Under the pieces are notes generated by a model. That model was not told the origin of the DNA and did no database searches. It saw nothing but the letters and a program-made list of their open reading frames with translations. 15,379 bases of DNA from Oscillospiraceae bacterium (GTDB lineage Bacteria; Bacillota_A; Clostridia; Oscillospirales; Oscillospiraceae), in contig JAFYAB010000083.1 of NCBI GenBank assembly GCA_017540945.1, forward strand, positions 1-15,379. Direction: 5' to 3'. The translations under genes were made by a program, and so were the position numbers. This document shows positions 6,268 to 13,648 of the stretch, piece by piece (within the stretch, counting starts at the first letter, position 1; each line of letters starts with the position of its first letter).

Positions 6268-6436
6268 ATGAGTTACGATTTCGCTTCGCGAAAGGTATGA
6301 TTTTGCTTCGCAAAAGGTATGATTGTGCTTCGCACAAGCTGCTCACTGCCGCAGGCATCTTAACTTTGCCGTCAGGCAAATCATAACTTCGCCGCAAGGC
6401 GAATCATAATTTGCCCGCAGGGCAATCATAACTCAT
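6268..6436. repeat. Array of seven short hairpins bounded by terminal inverted repeats
   Basis: Seven perfect small hairpins follow one another: 6279-6293 (TTTCGC/GCGAAA), 6301-6315 (TTTTGC/GCAAAA), 6323-6337 (TTGTGC/GCACAA), 6347-6357 (TGCC/GGCA), 6365-6380 (TTTGCC/GGCAAA), 6388-6403 (TTCGCC/GGCGAA), 6411-6425 (TTGCCC/GGGCAA). Loops are TTC on the left side and GCA, GTCA or GCAA on the right. Linkers read GGTATGA on the left and TCATAA on the right, so the array flips orientation in its middle. The ends ATGAGTTACGATT (6268-6280) and AATCATAACTCAT (6424-6436) are inverted copies with one mismatch. The right end overlaps the last codons of lysC by four bases. It lies between lysC and asd, within a likely shared transcript. 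Confidence 0.85.
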
Positions 6437-7755
6437 TTTACAAAGCTGTTATAGAGTACCCGCACGGCCCTTGCGTAGTCCGCGTTGTCCACGCCCAGGA
6501 TGACGTTGACCTCGCGGGGGCCCTGGGAAATCAGGCGGATGTTGATGCCCTCGTCGCCCAAAGCGGAGAAGATGCGGCCGGAGATGCCGGGGCGGTTGGC
6601 CATCCGGCGGCCTACGGCGGCCACGATGGCCAGGCCCTTGGTGACGAGGATCTCGTCCGGAGCCAGCTTCTCCTGGAGCTGGGCTACGATGCTGTGGACC
6701 ACCTTCTCCAGCTTGGCGCCGTTGACCACCAGGGAATAGGTATCCACGCCGTTGGGGGTGTACTCCACAGCCAGACCGTGGTTCTCAAAGATCTCATAGA
6801 TCCTGCGGATGGCTCCGATGCCGGAGCTCAGGCCCCGCTTGGAAATGCTGACCACGGCGTAGTCCTTCCTGCCGGCGATGCCGGTGATGAAGCGGCGCTC
6901 GTCGCCGGCCTCCTCGCTCTCCTCGAATTTTTCCATGATGATGGTGCCGGGGTGCCCGGGATCGTTGGTGTTACGGATGTTCAGGGGGATGTGCTTCTCC
7001 GCCACGGGGAAGATGGTGTCCTCGTGGAGGACCTGGGCGCCCAGATAGCTGAGCTCCCGAAGCTCGGCGTAGGTGACGCAGGGGATGGACTCCGGATTTT
7101 CCACGATGCGGGGATCCGCCATCAGGATGCCGGACACGTCGGTCCAGTTCTCATAGACGTCGGCGTCCAGGGCCGCGGCGGCCAGAGCGCCGGTGATATC
7201 GGAGCCGCCCCGGGTGAAGGTGTGGATGCTGCCGTCCGCCGCCCTGCCGTAAAAGCCGGGGGTCACGATCTTCCGGCCCTTGGCCAGCTCCCGCAGGGCT
7301 GCGTAGGAGCGGTCCCGGTCCACGGTGCCGTCCATGCGGAAGAAGAGCCAGCTGGTGGCGTCCACAAAGTCGAAGCCCAGATAGTCCGCCGTCAGCACCG
7401 CGGAGAGGTACTCGCCCCGGGAGACCAGGGCGGCCTCGGAAAGGCCGGCGTCCATGGCGGCCCGGATTTTCTCCAGCTCGCCCTCCAGATCGGTTTTCAG
7501 CCCGAGATCGTCCCGGATCTCCAGATAGCGCTGGGAGATCATCCCGAACACGGAGTCGCAGGACACGCCGTAGCGCATGTGGGCATGGCAGAGATAGAGC
7601 AGATCGGTGATCTTGTGATCGTCGCCGCTGCGCTTGCCCGCGGCGGAGACCACCACCACGGAGCGGCTGTCGTCCGCCTCCACAATGGCCTTGACCTTGG
7701 CGTACTGGGCGGCGCTGGCCATGGAAGAGCCGCCGAATTTCAGAACCTTCAACAT
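6433..7755 (-). CDS. lysC: Aspartate kinase
   Basis: Phosphorylates L-aspartate with ATP, the first committed step towards lysine/diaminopimelate, threonine and methionine. The protein is 440 aa, the usual size of monofunctional clostridial enzymes. The kinase domain (about 1-280) has KFGGSS (6-11) and TRGGSD (181-186). Two ACT domains (about 300-375 and 376-440) form the allosteric amino-acid sensor; GLSSGIGAIRRIYEIFENHG and the NRPGISGRIFSALGDEGINI region are typical. The start at 7755 is chosen because AAGGAG lies 7 nt upstream; an ATG two codons earlier is too close to that site. No lysine riboswitch or T-box is visible in the 63 bp before it, so feedback regulation is probably through the ACT domains. 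asd follows on the same strand. Confidence 0.97.
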   Translation of the reverse strand: MLKVLKFGGSSMASAAQYAKVKAIVEADDSRSVVVVSAAGKRSGDDHKITDLLYLCHAHMRYGVSCDSVFGMISQRYLEIRDDLGLKTDLEGELEKIRAAMDAGLSEAALVSRGEYLSAVLTADYLGFDFVDATSWLFFRMDGTVDRDRSYAALRELAKGRKIVTPGFYGRAADGSIHTFTRGGSDITGALAAAALDADVYENWTDVSGILMADPRIVENPESIPCVTYAELRELSYLGAQVLHEDTIFPVAEKHIPLNIRNTNDPGHPGTIIMEKFEESEEAGDERRFITGIAGRKDYAVVSISKRGLSSGIGAIRRIYEIFENHGLAVEYTPNGVDTYSLVVNGAKLEKVVHSIVAQLQEKLAPDEILVTKGLAIVAAVGRRMANRPGISGRIFSALGDEGINIRLISQGPREVNVILGVDNADYARAVRVLYNSFVK

Positions 7756-7762
7756 AGGCATA

Positions 7763-7768
7763 CTCCTT
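7763..7768 (-). promoter_or_regulatory. Ribosome binding site of lysC
   Basis: AAGGAG 7 nt before the ATG at 7755; it excludes the ATG at 7761, which would lie only a base or two from it. A possible -10 box TACAAT (7777-7782, minus strand) lies just upstream but has no convincing -35. Confidence 0.7.
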
Positions 7769-7784
7769 TCTGCCTTATTGTATG

Positions 7785-7802
7785 CGGATCCGCCGGGATC
7801 CG
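7785..7802. other. Small GC hairpin between DUF1934 gene and lysC
   Basis: CGGATCC (7785-7791) pairs with GGATCCG (7796-7802) around GCCG. There is no T run on the minus side, so it is unlikely to terminate; it may modestly separate the two genes. Confidence 0.3.
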
Positions 7803-7818
7803 ACACGGGGCGCGCCGA

Positions 7819-8241
7819 TCATTTCGGCGTGACGTCCAGCCAATAGTCGATGTGTCCTGTGCCCAGGCCTTCCACCGAGATCGCGTAGGACACGTGCAGC
7901 TTGCCGCCGCACAGGGTCATCTCGTCCTCCACAGCCAGGGTGCGGACCGTGATCATCAGGGCGCCCTCCTCCATATTGTAGAGGGACTCGTGGACCTGAC
8001 CGGGAACGAAGATCATCTCGCTGGTGACGGCGCCGCTGCGCCGCAGCACCACCTTGCCCCGGTGAAGCTCAAAGCAGGTCTCCGTGCCCTCCAGCCCCGT
8101 GAGCTCCGACTCCTGGTAGCGCAGGAACAGCACCCCGTCCTCCCCCGTGAGGGAGGCCTCGGTGGTCAGCTCGATGGTGTCCGGCTCCCGACCCTGGTAC
8201 TGCTGGGCGCCCTTCACATGGAGCAGGAAATCACATGCCAT
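7819..8241 (-). CDS. DUF1934 (YwiB-like) beta-barrel protein
   Basis: Small cytoplasmic protein, 140 aa, without signal peptide or membrane segment. It matches the DUF1934 pattern as I know it: alternating beta-strand sequence with FVPGQVHESLYNMEEGALMI in the second half, then GGKLHVSYAI and a closing strand. The family is thought to have a calycin/lipocalin-like barrel and has no established reaction. The ATG at 8241 lies inside the end of ddl (11-bp overlap in another frame), so translation is likely coupled to ddl. The lysC start is 63 bp downstream. The link to D-Ala-D-Ala ligase suggests a cell-wall-related role, which is inference from neighbours only. Confidence 0.85.
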   Translation of the reverse strand: MACDFLLHVKGAQQYQGREPDTIELTTEASLTGEDGVLFLRYQESELTGLEGTETCFELHRGKVVLRRSGAVTSEMIFVPGQVHESLYNMEEGALMITVRTLAVEDEMTLCGGKLHVSYAISVEGLGTGHIDYWLDVTPK

Positions 8242-9307
8242 AGCGGGCCTCCAGGGCCAGGGAGATCAACCGGTCCAGCAGCTCCCCATAGGGAATGCCG
8301 CTGGCCTCGAAGAGCTTGGGATACATGGAGATGGAGGTGAAGCCGGGCATGGTGTTGATCTCGTTGAAGACGACCTCCTCCTTGTCGAAGCCCACGAAGA
8401 AGTCCACCCGGGCCAGGCCGGAGCAGCCCATGGCCTGATAGACCTTCACCGCGGTCTGCCGCACCTGCTCCGAGGCCTCCTCCGAGATCCGGGCGGGGAT
8501 ATAGAGGGTGGAGGTGTCGGTGATATATTTGGTCTCGTAGTCGTAGAACTCGGCGCCCGCGTCGATCTCGCCGCAGACGGAGGCCGCGGGGGTGTCGTTG
8601 CCCAGCACGGCCACCTCCACCTCCCGCCCGTGGATGAACTCCTCCACCAGCACCTTGCGGTCGAAGCGGACGGCGTTTTCCAGGGCGGCCAGCAGGGCCT
8701 CCCGCCCCCGGGCCTTGCTGACGCCCACGGAGGAGCCGGTGCCGGCGGGCTTCACAAAGACGGGGTAGCGGAAGCGGCCCTCCACCCGGTCCAGAGCGGC
8801 CTCGGGCCGGGTGCGAAGCTGCTCCCGGGTCACCAGCTCCCAGTCTGCCTGGCGCACGCCGGTCATGCCGGCGATGAGCTTGGTCAGGCACTTGTCCATG
8901 CAGGCGGCGGAGGCGGCCACATGGCAGCCCACGTAGGGGATTCCGGCCAGCTGCAGCAGGCCCTGGACGGAGCCGTCCTCGCCGTTCTCGCCGTGGAGGA
9001 CGGGGAAGACCACGTCGATCCGCTCCCGGACCACGTTGTCGCCCTCAAAGGACAGCAGGCCCTGGCCCCGGATGGGGGAGATGGCGGCGGTGCGATTGGC
9101 GGGATGGTGCCGCCAGGAGCCCGTGGGCAGCTCGGCGTAATCCCTGCCGCCAAAGAGGATCCAATTGCCCTCCTTGGTGATGCCCACGGGGTAGAGATTG
9201 TATTTTTCGGGGTCCAGATGGTTCAAGACCGACTCCGCGGAGCGCAGGGAAACCTCGTGCTCCGGGGAGACGCCGCCAAACAGGATGCAGACATTGAGCT
9301 TTTTCAT
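8231..9307 (-). CDS. ddl: D-alanine--D-alanine ligase
   Basis: ATP-grasp ligase that joins two D-alanines for the peptidoglycan pentapeptide, 358 aa. Seen in order: GGVSPEHEVS near the N-terminus (Glu16), HGENGEDGSVQG (105-116), the ATP-grasp segment KPAGTGSSVGVSK (186-198), EEFIHGREVEV, the omega-loop pair Lys260-Tyr261 in YDYETKYITD, and the Mg-binding NEINTMPGFT (315-324). The Lys-Tyr pair is the D-Ala-specific state; D-lactate ligases of the VanA type have His in this area, so no vancomycin-type ligase is indicated. GAGGT 8 nt before the ATG at 9307 fixes the start. It has its own promoter (9354-9382) and heads the ddl-DUF1934-lysC-asd block. Confidence 0.97.
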   Translation of the reverse strand: MKKLNVCILFGGVSPEHEVSLRSAESVLNHLDPEKYNLYPVGITKEGNWILFGGRDYAELPTGSWRHHPANRTAAISPIRGQGLLSFEGDNVVRERIDVVFPVLHGENGEDGSVQGLLQLAGIPYVGCHVAASAACMDKCLTKLIAGMTGVRQADWELVTREQLRTRPEAALDRVEGRFRYPVFVKPAGTGSSVGVSKARGREALLAALENAVRFDRKVLVEEFIHGREVEVAVLGNDTPAASVCGEIDAGAEFYDYETKYITDTSTLYIPARISEEASEQVRQTAVKVYQAMGCSGLARVDFFVGFDKEEVVFNEINTMPGFTSISMYPKLFEASGIPYGELLDRLISLALEARYGM

Positions 9308-9353
9308 GCAGATATACCTCACAGAATTGGGTAAAACTTTGGATATCTAATAA

Positions 9354-9382
9354 ATTATACAGCAAAGCCGCGAAAAATACAA
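9354..9382 (-). promoter_or_regulatory. Promoter of ddl
   Basis: Minus-strand TTGTAT (9377-9382) and perfect TATAAT (9354-9359) with a 17-bp spacer, 47 bp before the ddl ATG. An inverted repeat GCGAAAAAT/ATTTTTCGC (9370-9378, 9385-9393) overlaps the -35 box and could be an operator. Confidence 0.8.
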
Positions 9383-9390
9383 GCATTTTT

Positions 9391-9436
9391 CGCAAAAAGC
9401 GGGTCCGACCGTTTCAAATGCTCCGGTCGGACCCGC
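9391..9436 (-). terminator. Intrinsic terminator of the small lipoprotein gene
   Basis: A perfect 13-bp GC-rich stem GCGGGTCCGACCG (9399-9411) with 9424-9436 around a 12-nt loop is followed on the minus strand by TTTTT. It begins 12 bp after the stop at 9448 and ends just before the ddl promoter. Confidence 0.9.
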
Positions 9437-9447
9437 GTTCAATGGGC

Positions 9448-9825
9448 TTACTGCTTTTTGTAGACGTAGTTGTAGGTGAAGGGGTCGTTGGGGTCGCCGT
9501 TGAAGATGTCCAGCACGCCGTCCTTCAGGGTGCCGCTGTACGCAATGGGATCTCCGATGAAGCTCTCCTTCATGGTGAACTTCTCCCCTTCCAGGGTCCA
9601 GCTGACCTTGAATTCCATGCCGTCCCGGGCGTGGGTGCCGCTGCCGTCGGCATTCAGAGTGAGGGTAAAGGGCTCCTCGTTTTTGGTTTCGTCTCCCACC
9701 AGCTTGGTGTACTGGCCTGTGTATTTGCCGGCGGCGGCTCTCATGGCGGGGTCGCTGCAGGCAAGCAGCAGAGCGGCCAGCAGGCAGAGGGCCAGAGCCA
9801 GGGCGATCAGCTTGGCGTGTTTCAT
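9448..9825 (-). CDS. Small predicted lipoprotein, lipocalin-like
   Basis: Predicted lipoprotein of 125 aa with a lipobox LLAC (Cys23) after an Ala/Leu-rich signal. The mature part (about 100 aa) has short alternating strands: GKYTGQYTKL, a LTLNADGSGTH turn, VSWTLEGEKFTM, and SGTLKDGVLDIF. This is the look of the small lipocalin-like lipoproteins common in Firmicutes (Gly-x-Tyr start, NADGSGT turn). No function is known to me. The ATG at 9825 is chosen over one nine codons upstream because AAGGAGGA lies 7 nt before it and the signal peptide begins there. It stands 65 bp after the membrane acyltransferase-like gene, with a 7-bp hairpin (9856-9877) between them, and ends in a strong terminator. 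Confidence 0.85.
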   Translation of the reverse strand: MKHAKLIALALALCLLAALLLACSDPAMRAAAGKYTGQYTKLVGDETKNEEPFTLTLNADGSGTHARDGMEFKVSWTLEGEKFTMKESFIGDPIAYSGTLKDGVLDIFNGDPNDPFTYNYVYKKQ

Positions 9826-9832
9826 AGATAGA

Positions 9833-9840
9833 TCCTCCTT
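9833..9840 (-). promoter_or_regulatory. Ribosome binding site fixing the small lipoprotein start
   Basis: AAGGAGGA 7 nt before the ATG at 9825; the alternative upstream ATG (9852) has no comparable site. Confidence 0.75.
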
Positions 9841-9855
9841 ATTCTGTTTCATTCA

Positions 9856-9877
9856 TTGAGAACGCGCGTTTTCTCAA
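9856..9877. other. Short hairpin in the gap before the small lipoprotein gene
   Basis: TTGAGAA (9856-9862) pairs with TTCTCAA (9871-9877) around 8 nt, with a palindromic CGCGCG core in the loop. It lies downstream of the 479-aa gene but has no T run; role unknown. Confidence 0.3.
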
Positions 9878-9890
9878 AGCGGGGACAGGC

Positions 9891-11330
9891 TCAGGGAATG
9901 TCCTCGTTGATCTCCATATCCGGGTCGTCCAGCCGTTCGGGGTGGAGCAGCAGCTTATGGAAGAATTTGATCAATGTGGCATAGTAGAAGCCGTCCACGA
10001 TGCGCTCGTCCACGTTGAAGGTGTAGTCGATGTACTTGCGGCTGACCACGCTGCCGTCCTCCTGGGTTTCGTTGACCCGGAACTTCCGGCCAAAGGCCAG
10101 GAAGATGGGCAGATTGCCGAAGTTGTAAAGGTGGTGGAAAACCGCCGGAATGCCCAGAGATCCCATGGAGGTGAAGAAAATGGACCCGTGGAAGGGGCTG
10201 AGCTCCAGGATGATCCGGGGCAGAAGGCCGAAATAGTCCAGGAATTTCAGCAGCCAGATGGCGAATTTCAGCAGGACTCCGGGGATCATGCCGAAGAGCT
10301 TGGCGATGCCGTCGAAGCTGGAGTCCAGCTCCATGGATTTTTTGGCGTCGTCGATGGCGTCGTGGAATTTGTGATAGACGGTGTCCAGGCTGTCGCCGGG
10401 GCGCAGATGGAGCTTGATGATGGTCTCAGGCGCGTCGTTGGACATCTCTTTTTTGATGGTCATGCAGAACTGCATATCCTCGCCGCGGCTGTAAATTTTC
10501 TCACCGGAGATGAAGCGGTTGGCGCCGGGGAACTTGGAGACCGTCCGCACATAGGCCGCCAGCAGGGCCTCGGTCATGCCGAACTGCTCGTAGCCTGCGG
10601 CGCGCTTGGCCCGGATGTATTTTTCCAGGGCCGTGATTTCCAGCTTATCCTGGAAGAAGACGTTGGCCTGATTCCGCTCCGGCATGATGTAGGTGCCGAC
10701 GACGTTGATGGGATCCAGGCTGCGGAGCTTGCGGCCGTCGTTCCGGTCGCCCCAGGTGGGGTGGTATTTCCCGTCCTCCAGCTTCTTCAGGGCGAAGCAG
10801 AGGGGCAGATACGCCGCCAGAAGCAGGAGCTCCGGCAGCCATTCCAGCCAGTGCGGCGGGAACTCCGCCGGGTCCCGGAATACGGTTTCGACCGCGGACA
10901 TTTTGGAGAGGATCACGCCGCACATCCAGAGCCCGGGCAGGACGATCAGCAGCCAGTCCCCCTGCAAGGTCCCGGCCAGCGCCCGGTGGAGCAGATACGC
11001 GCCGACCAGACCCGCCAGGGTAAGCAGCAGGGCCCAGTACCATGCCAGGGCGCCCCAGGCGGCGTAGAGAAGGCTTGCAGTCAGCAGCCAGAAGGGCAGG
11101 GAGAGGCGGTAAACCCGGTCCCGGCCGCGAACCAGCAGCTGATAGACAAAAAACAGGGCGGCCAGCGCCGGGAGAATGGCCCGGAGCCAGAGGGTCCAGC
11201 AGCCGACGTTCCAGCCGGGCCAGACGGCCCGGGCGATGAAGCCCGCCAGCGCCGCCAGGGCCAGCAGCGCGGAGAGCCAGACCAAGGGGTTTTTCAGCGA
11301 GGTCGTGTAGGAGATACGATTCGTTTTCAT
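9891..11330 (-). CDS. Six-TM protein fused to an E2/CAT-like acyltransferase domain
   Basis: Protein of 479 aa with two parts. Residues 15-182 hold about six hydrophobic spans (roughly 15-36, 48-67, 78-95, 97-115, 125-143, 165-182). Residues 195-479 resemble the catalytic domain of 2-oxoacid dehydrogenase acyltransferases (chloramphenicol acetyltransferase fold): an INVVGTYIMPERNQANVFF start, TSMGSLGIP (387-395), which parallels the E2 strand SNLGxxG, and DERIVDG (441-447) at the place of the catalytic HxxxDG box. There is no lipoyl or subunit-binding domain, so it is not part of a dehydrogenase complex. The catalytic His is replaced by Glu442, so either the chemistry differs or the domain is non-catalytic. 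It starts 60 bp after the glycosyltransferase/CsaB fusion; acyl modification of surface glycans is a guess. The ribosome binding site (AAGGG) is weak. Confidence 0.8.
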   Translation of the reverse strand: MKTNRISYTTSLKNPLVWLSALLALAALAGFIARAVWPGWNVGCWTLWLRAILPALAALFFVYQLLVRGRDRVYRLSLPFWLLTASLLYAAWGALAWYWALLLTLAGLVGAYLLHRALAGTLQGDWLLIVLPGLWMCGVILSKMSAVETVFRDPAEFPPHWLEWLPELLLLAAYLPLCFALKKLEDGKYHPTWGDRNDGRKLRSLDPINVVGTYIMPERNQANVFFQDKLEITALEKYIRAKRAAGYEQFGMTEALLAAYVRTVSKFPGANRFISGEKIYSRGEDMQFCMTIKKEMSNDAPETIIKLHLRPGDSLDTVYHKFHDAIDDAKKSMELDSSFDGIAKLFGMIPGVLLKFAIWLLKFLDYFGLLPRIILELSPFHGSIFFTSMGSLGIPAVFHHLYNFGNLPIFLAFGRKFRVNETQEDGSVVSRKYIDYTFNVDERIVDGFYYATLIKFFHKLLLHPERLDDPDMEINEDIP

Positions 11331-11390
11331 TTCTTACCCTTCTTCTTTTCGATTTTCAACTGCTTCGTGCGGGGAAACGGCGATCGGGGA

Positions 11391-13640
11391 TTAGCCGGTT
11401 TTCAGCCGGGCGCTCAGCAGCGCAACGGCTTCCTTCGCGTTCTCCTCAGCCAGAGCCCGCAGGCGCAGCGCGGCGTCCCGGAAGTCTGCGGGATCCCGCA
11501 GGCAGAGACTGTCCACCATGCTGCAGAGCCGTTCCGCGTCCGCTTCCTCCAGGGGACAGCAGAGCCCCTGGCCGATGTAGTCCACGAAGCCGGCCACCTT
11601 GGGGTCATAGGAAACCCCGGCGAAGGGGGTGCCCTGGGCGGCGGCGAAGATCAGGGAGTGGAGCCGCATGCCCAGCACCGCATCCGCCTGGCGGATCAGG
11701 CCGACCACCAGGCCGGCGTCCTCCGGAGCCTCCACCACCGGGCAGCTCAGACCGCTTTCCGCGGCGATGGCCGCTGTCTCTGTGCAGATCTGCAAATCCT
11801 TCCCGGGCTCCATGGCCAGCAGTACCGGCAGCAGGCCGTAGCTGCGCTGGGCGTGGACCGCGGCGGCGGCGAAGGCTGCCGCGTGGGCCCGGCTGCCGCC
11901 CCAGGGACGGGGAGCAAGGATCAGCAGGCGGCATTCCACGGAGAAGGGACGCTGGGGATTGGACTCGCAGAAGGCCGCCACCCGGTCCGCCAGAGCCGGC
12001 GCCACCAGGAAGGCCATATCCGCCGTGACCCGGGTGGGGACGCCGCGGACGCCCAGTTCCTCCAGCTCCTGGAGGGAGGCGGGATCCCGGAGTGTGATCC
12101 GGTCCACGCAGCGGCGGATGGTATTGGCGGCCCGCCGGCGGTTGCGCTTCCGGTTCACGGGACCGATGCCGCAGCCGTACATCATCACCGCGTTGCCGTG
12201 CCGTTTGGCGGCGCGGATGGAGTGCAGATAATACCAGAGAGAGCGGGAGGAGGTGGAGTCCTGGATCAGACTGCCGCCGCCGGAGAGGTAGAGGGCGGTG
12301 CGCCGCATGCGCTGACGCACCTTCCAGGGGTGGAAGGTATAGACCGTTCCGATCCCCGCGTCCCGGGCGGTCTGCGCCGGGGAGCGGGAGGTGGCATATA
12401 GGGGCAGGTCCGGGTCCTGCTCCCGCAGGGCGTGGACCATGGCGTTGAGGATGGCGTCGTCTCCGGCGTTGCCCTTGCCGTAGGCGCCGCAAATCAGCAC
12501 GCCGTCCCGGCCCCGTTCCGCGGCCCGGGCCGTGCGTCGCAGCACCGCTTCGTAGATCTCCTTCTGGCGGGCTACCGTGGCGTCCACGGAGTAGCGCTCC
12601 CTGGCGTCGGCGTAGAGCCGGTTCCCGTAGGTCTTCAGCAGCTCCGGATCCCGGGCCAGCCGGATCATATGGGCCGCCAGGGTCTCCACGTCCCGGGGCT
12701 GGAAGAGCAGACCGTTGATCTCGTGCTTCACCAGGCTGGGGATGCCGCCCACCCGGGAGGCGATGGTGGCGCAGCGGCGGCTGGCGCCCTCCGGCAGGGC
12801 GTAGGGAAAGCCCTCGGAGAGGGAGGTCAGCATATTCACGTCGATGGCGGAATAGAAGCTGTGGGTATCGTTGATCCAGCCGGCAAAGGCCACGGTCCCC
12901 GGGGGACAGAGCTGGGCCGCCAGGGCTTCCATTTCGGCGCGCTGCTCGCCGTCGCCGGCGATCACCAGCCGGGCCTTGGGGCAGGCTTCCACGGTTCTGG
13001 CAAAGGCGCGGATCAGGGTGCCCATGTCCTTGACCGGGCTGATCCGGGCGGCGATGCCGAAGACCGTCATCCCCGGCTCAGGCGTGAAGCCCAGGCCGCG
13101 CAGCCAGGTATCCCGATCCTGAGCGGGGGCGCCCAGGTCGAAGGGCACGCCGTTGGAGATGGCGAAGGTCCGGTTGGGGTCGAAGCCCCGCTCGTGGAGC
13201 ATGGTCCGGGTGGGCTCCGAGACGGCGATCCAGAAGTCCATGCGCCGCAGGGCGGCTTTGTTGATGCTGCCGTAGGTCAGAGCGGCCAGAGGGCGGCCCA
13301 GGTAGTCCAGGCGGTAATCGCTGTGGACGGTGGTGACGGTGGGCAGGCCGGTCTTCTTTTTGAGCAGACTGCCCACCAGATTGGCCCTGGCGCCGTGACA
13401 GTGGAGGATCTCAAAGCCCTCCTGCTGCACCAGCTCCGTCAGCTTTTTGACGGCCTTGGGCACAGAGCAGCTCAGGACCCGGACCGGGATCCCCATGGCC
13501 CGGGCCTCCTCCACAAAGGGGCCCTCCATGAAGCAGACCAGCTGCACGGTTTCGGTTTTGATGAGGCCTGCCAGCAGCGTGTGGACGTGGGTTTTGGCGC
13601 CGCCCACGTCGCCGCCGGAGATCATATGCAAGATGTTCAA
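11391..13640 (-). CDS. csaB: GT4 glycosyltransferase fused to CsaB-like polysaccharide pyruvyl transferase
   Basis: A 749-aa two-enzyme fusion without signal peptide or clear TM segment. Residues 1-368 are a GT-B retaining glycosyltransferase of family GT4: GGDVGGAKTHV loop (9-19), and the nucleotide-sugar motif EGFPYALPE with the E-x7-E pair (Glu276, Glu284). Residues 380-745 are a polysaccharide pyruvyl transferase: GAYGKGNAGDDAIL (385-398), SGGGSLIQD (453-461), GCGIGPV (489-495), RDPASLQELEELGV and MRLHS (658-662). CsaB adds ketal pyruvate to cell-wall polysaccharide, which in Bacilli lets SLH-domain proteins bind; that role is known for the family and inferred here. The fusion suggests that sugar addition and pyruvylation act on the same glycan. 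The start is TTG, with GGAGG 8 nt upstream. The ribokinase gene lies 49 bp upstream. Confidence 0.92.
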   Translation of the reverse strand: MNILHMISGGDVGGAKTHVHTLLAGLIKTETVQLVCFMEGPFVEEARAMGIPVRVLSCSVPKAVKKLTELVQQEGFEILHCHGARANLVGSLLKKKTGLPTVTTVHSDYRLDYLGRPLAALTYGSINKAALRRMDFWIAVSEPTRTMLHERGFDPNRTFAISNGVPFDLGAPAQDRDTWLRGLGFTPEPGMTVFGIAARISPVKDMGTLIRAFARTVEACPKARLVIAGDGEQRAEMEALAAQLCPPGTVAFAGWINDTHSFYSAIDVNMLTSLSEGFPYALPEGASRRCATIASRVGGIPSLVKHEINGLLFQPRDVETLAAHMIRLARDPELLKTYGNRLYADARERYSVDATVARQKEIYEAVLRRTARAAERGRDGVLICGAYGKGNAGDDAILNAMVHALREQDPDLPLYATSRSPAQTARDAGIGTVYTFHPWKVRQRMRRTALYLSGGGSLIQDSTSSRSLWYYLHSIRAAKRHGNAVMMYGCGIGPVNRKRNRRRAANTIRRCVDRITLRDPASLQELEELGVRGVPTRVTADMAFLVAPALADRVAAFCESNPQRPFSVECRLLILAPRPWGGSRAHAAAFAAAAVHAQRSYGLLPVLLAMEPGKDLQICTETAAIAAESGLSCPVVEAPEDAGLVVGLIRQADAVLGMRLHSLIFAAAQGTPFAGVSYDPKVAGFVDYIGQGLCCPLEEADAERLCSMVDSLCLRDPADFRDAALRLRALAEENAKEAVALLSARLKTG

Positions 13641-13648
13641 GATCGGAA

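Noticed and set aside
6248..6397. N-terminal extension of asd by 50 codons
   Set aside because: The codons translate the hairpin array; the ribosome binding site and the conserved N-terminus place the start at 6247.
6268..6436. Hairpin array as a CRISPR
   Set aside because: Units are 20-24 bp, there are no identical direct repeats with unique spacers of regular length, and the variable part is itself palindromic.
7756..7818. Lysine riboswitch or T-box before lysC
   Set aside because: Only 63 bp are available, with one 7-bp hairpin and no terminator, so a lysine riboswitch (over 150 nt) or T-box does not fit.
6694..8340. Plus-strand open frame of 548 codons antisense to lysC, DUF1934 and ddl
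   Set aside because: Low-complexity Gly/His/Asp/Val composition, no ribosome binding site of note and full overlap with three well-supported genes.
8231..9307. Vancomycin-resistance type D-Ala-D-Lac ligase
   Set aside because: The omega loop keeps Lys-Tyr (260-261) and there are no vanH, vanX or vanRS genes nearby.
9942..12401. Very long plus-strand open frame (819 codons)
   Set aside because: It runs antisense through the acyltransferase-like gene, the intergenic gap and the pyruvyl transferase domain; it is rich in Gly, Gln, His, Val and Asp as expected from the complement of GC-rich codons and has no recognisable domain.
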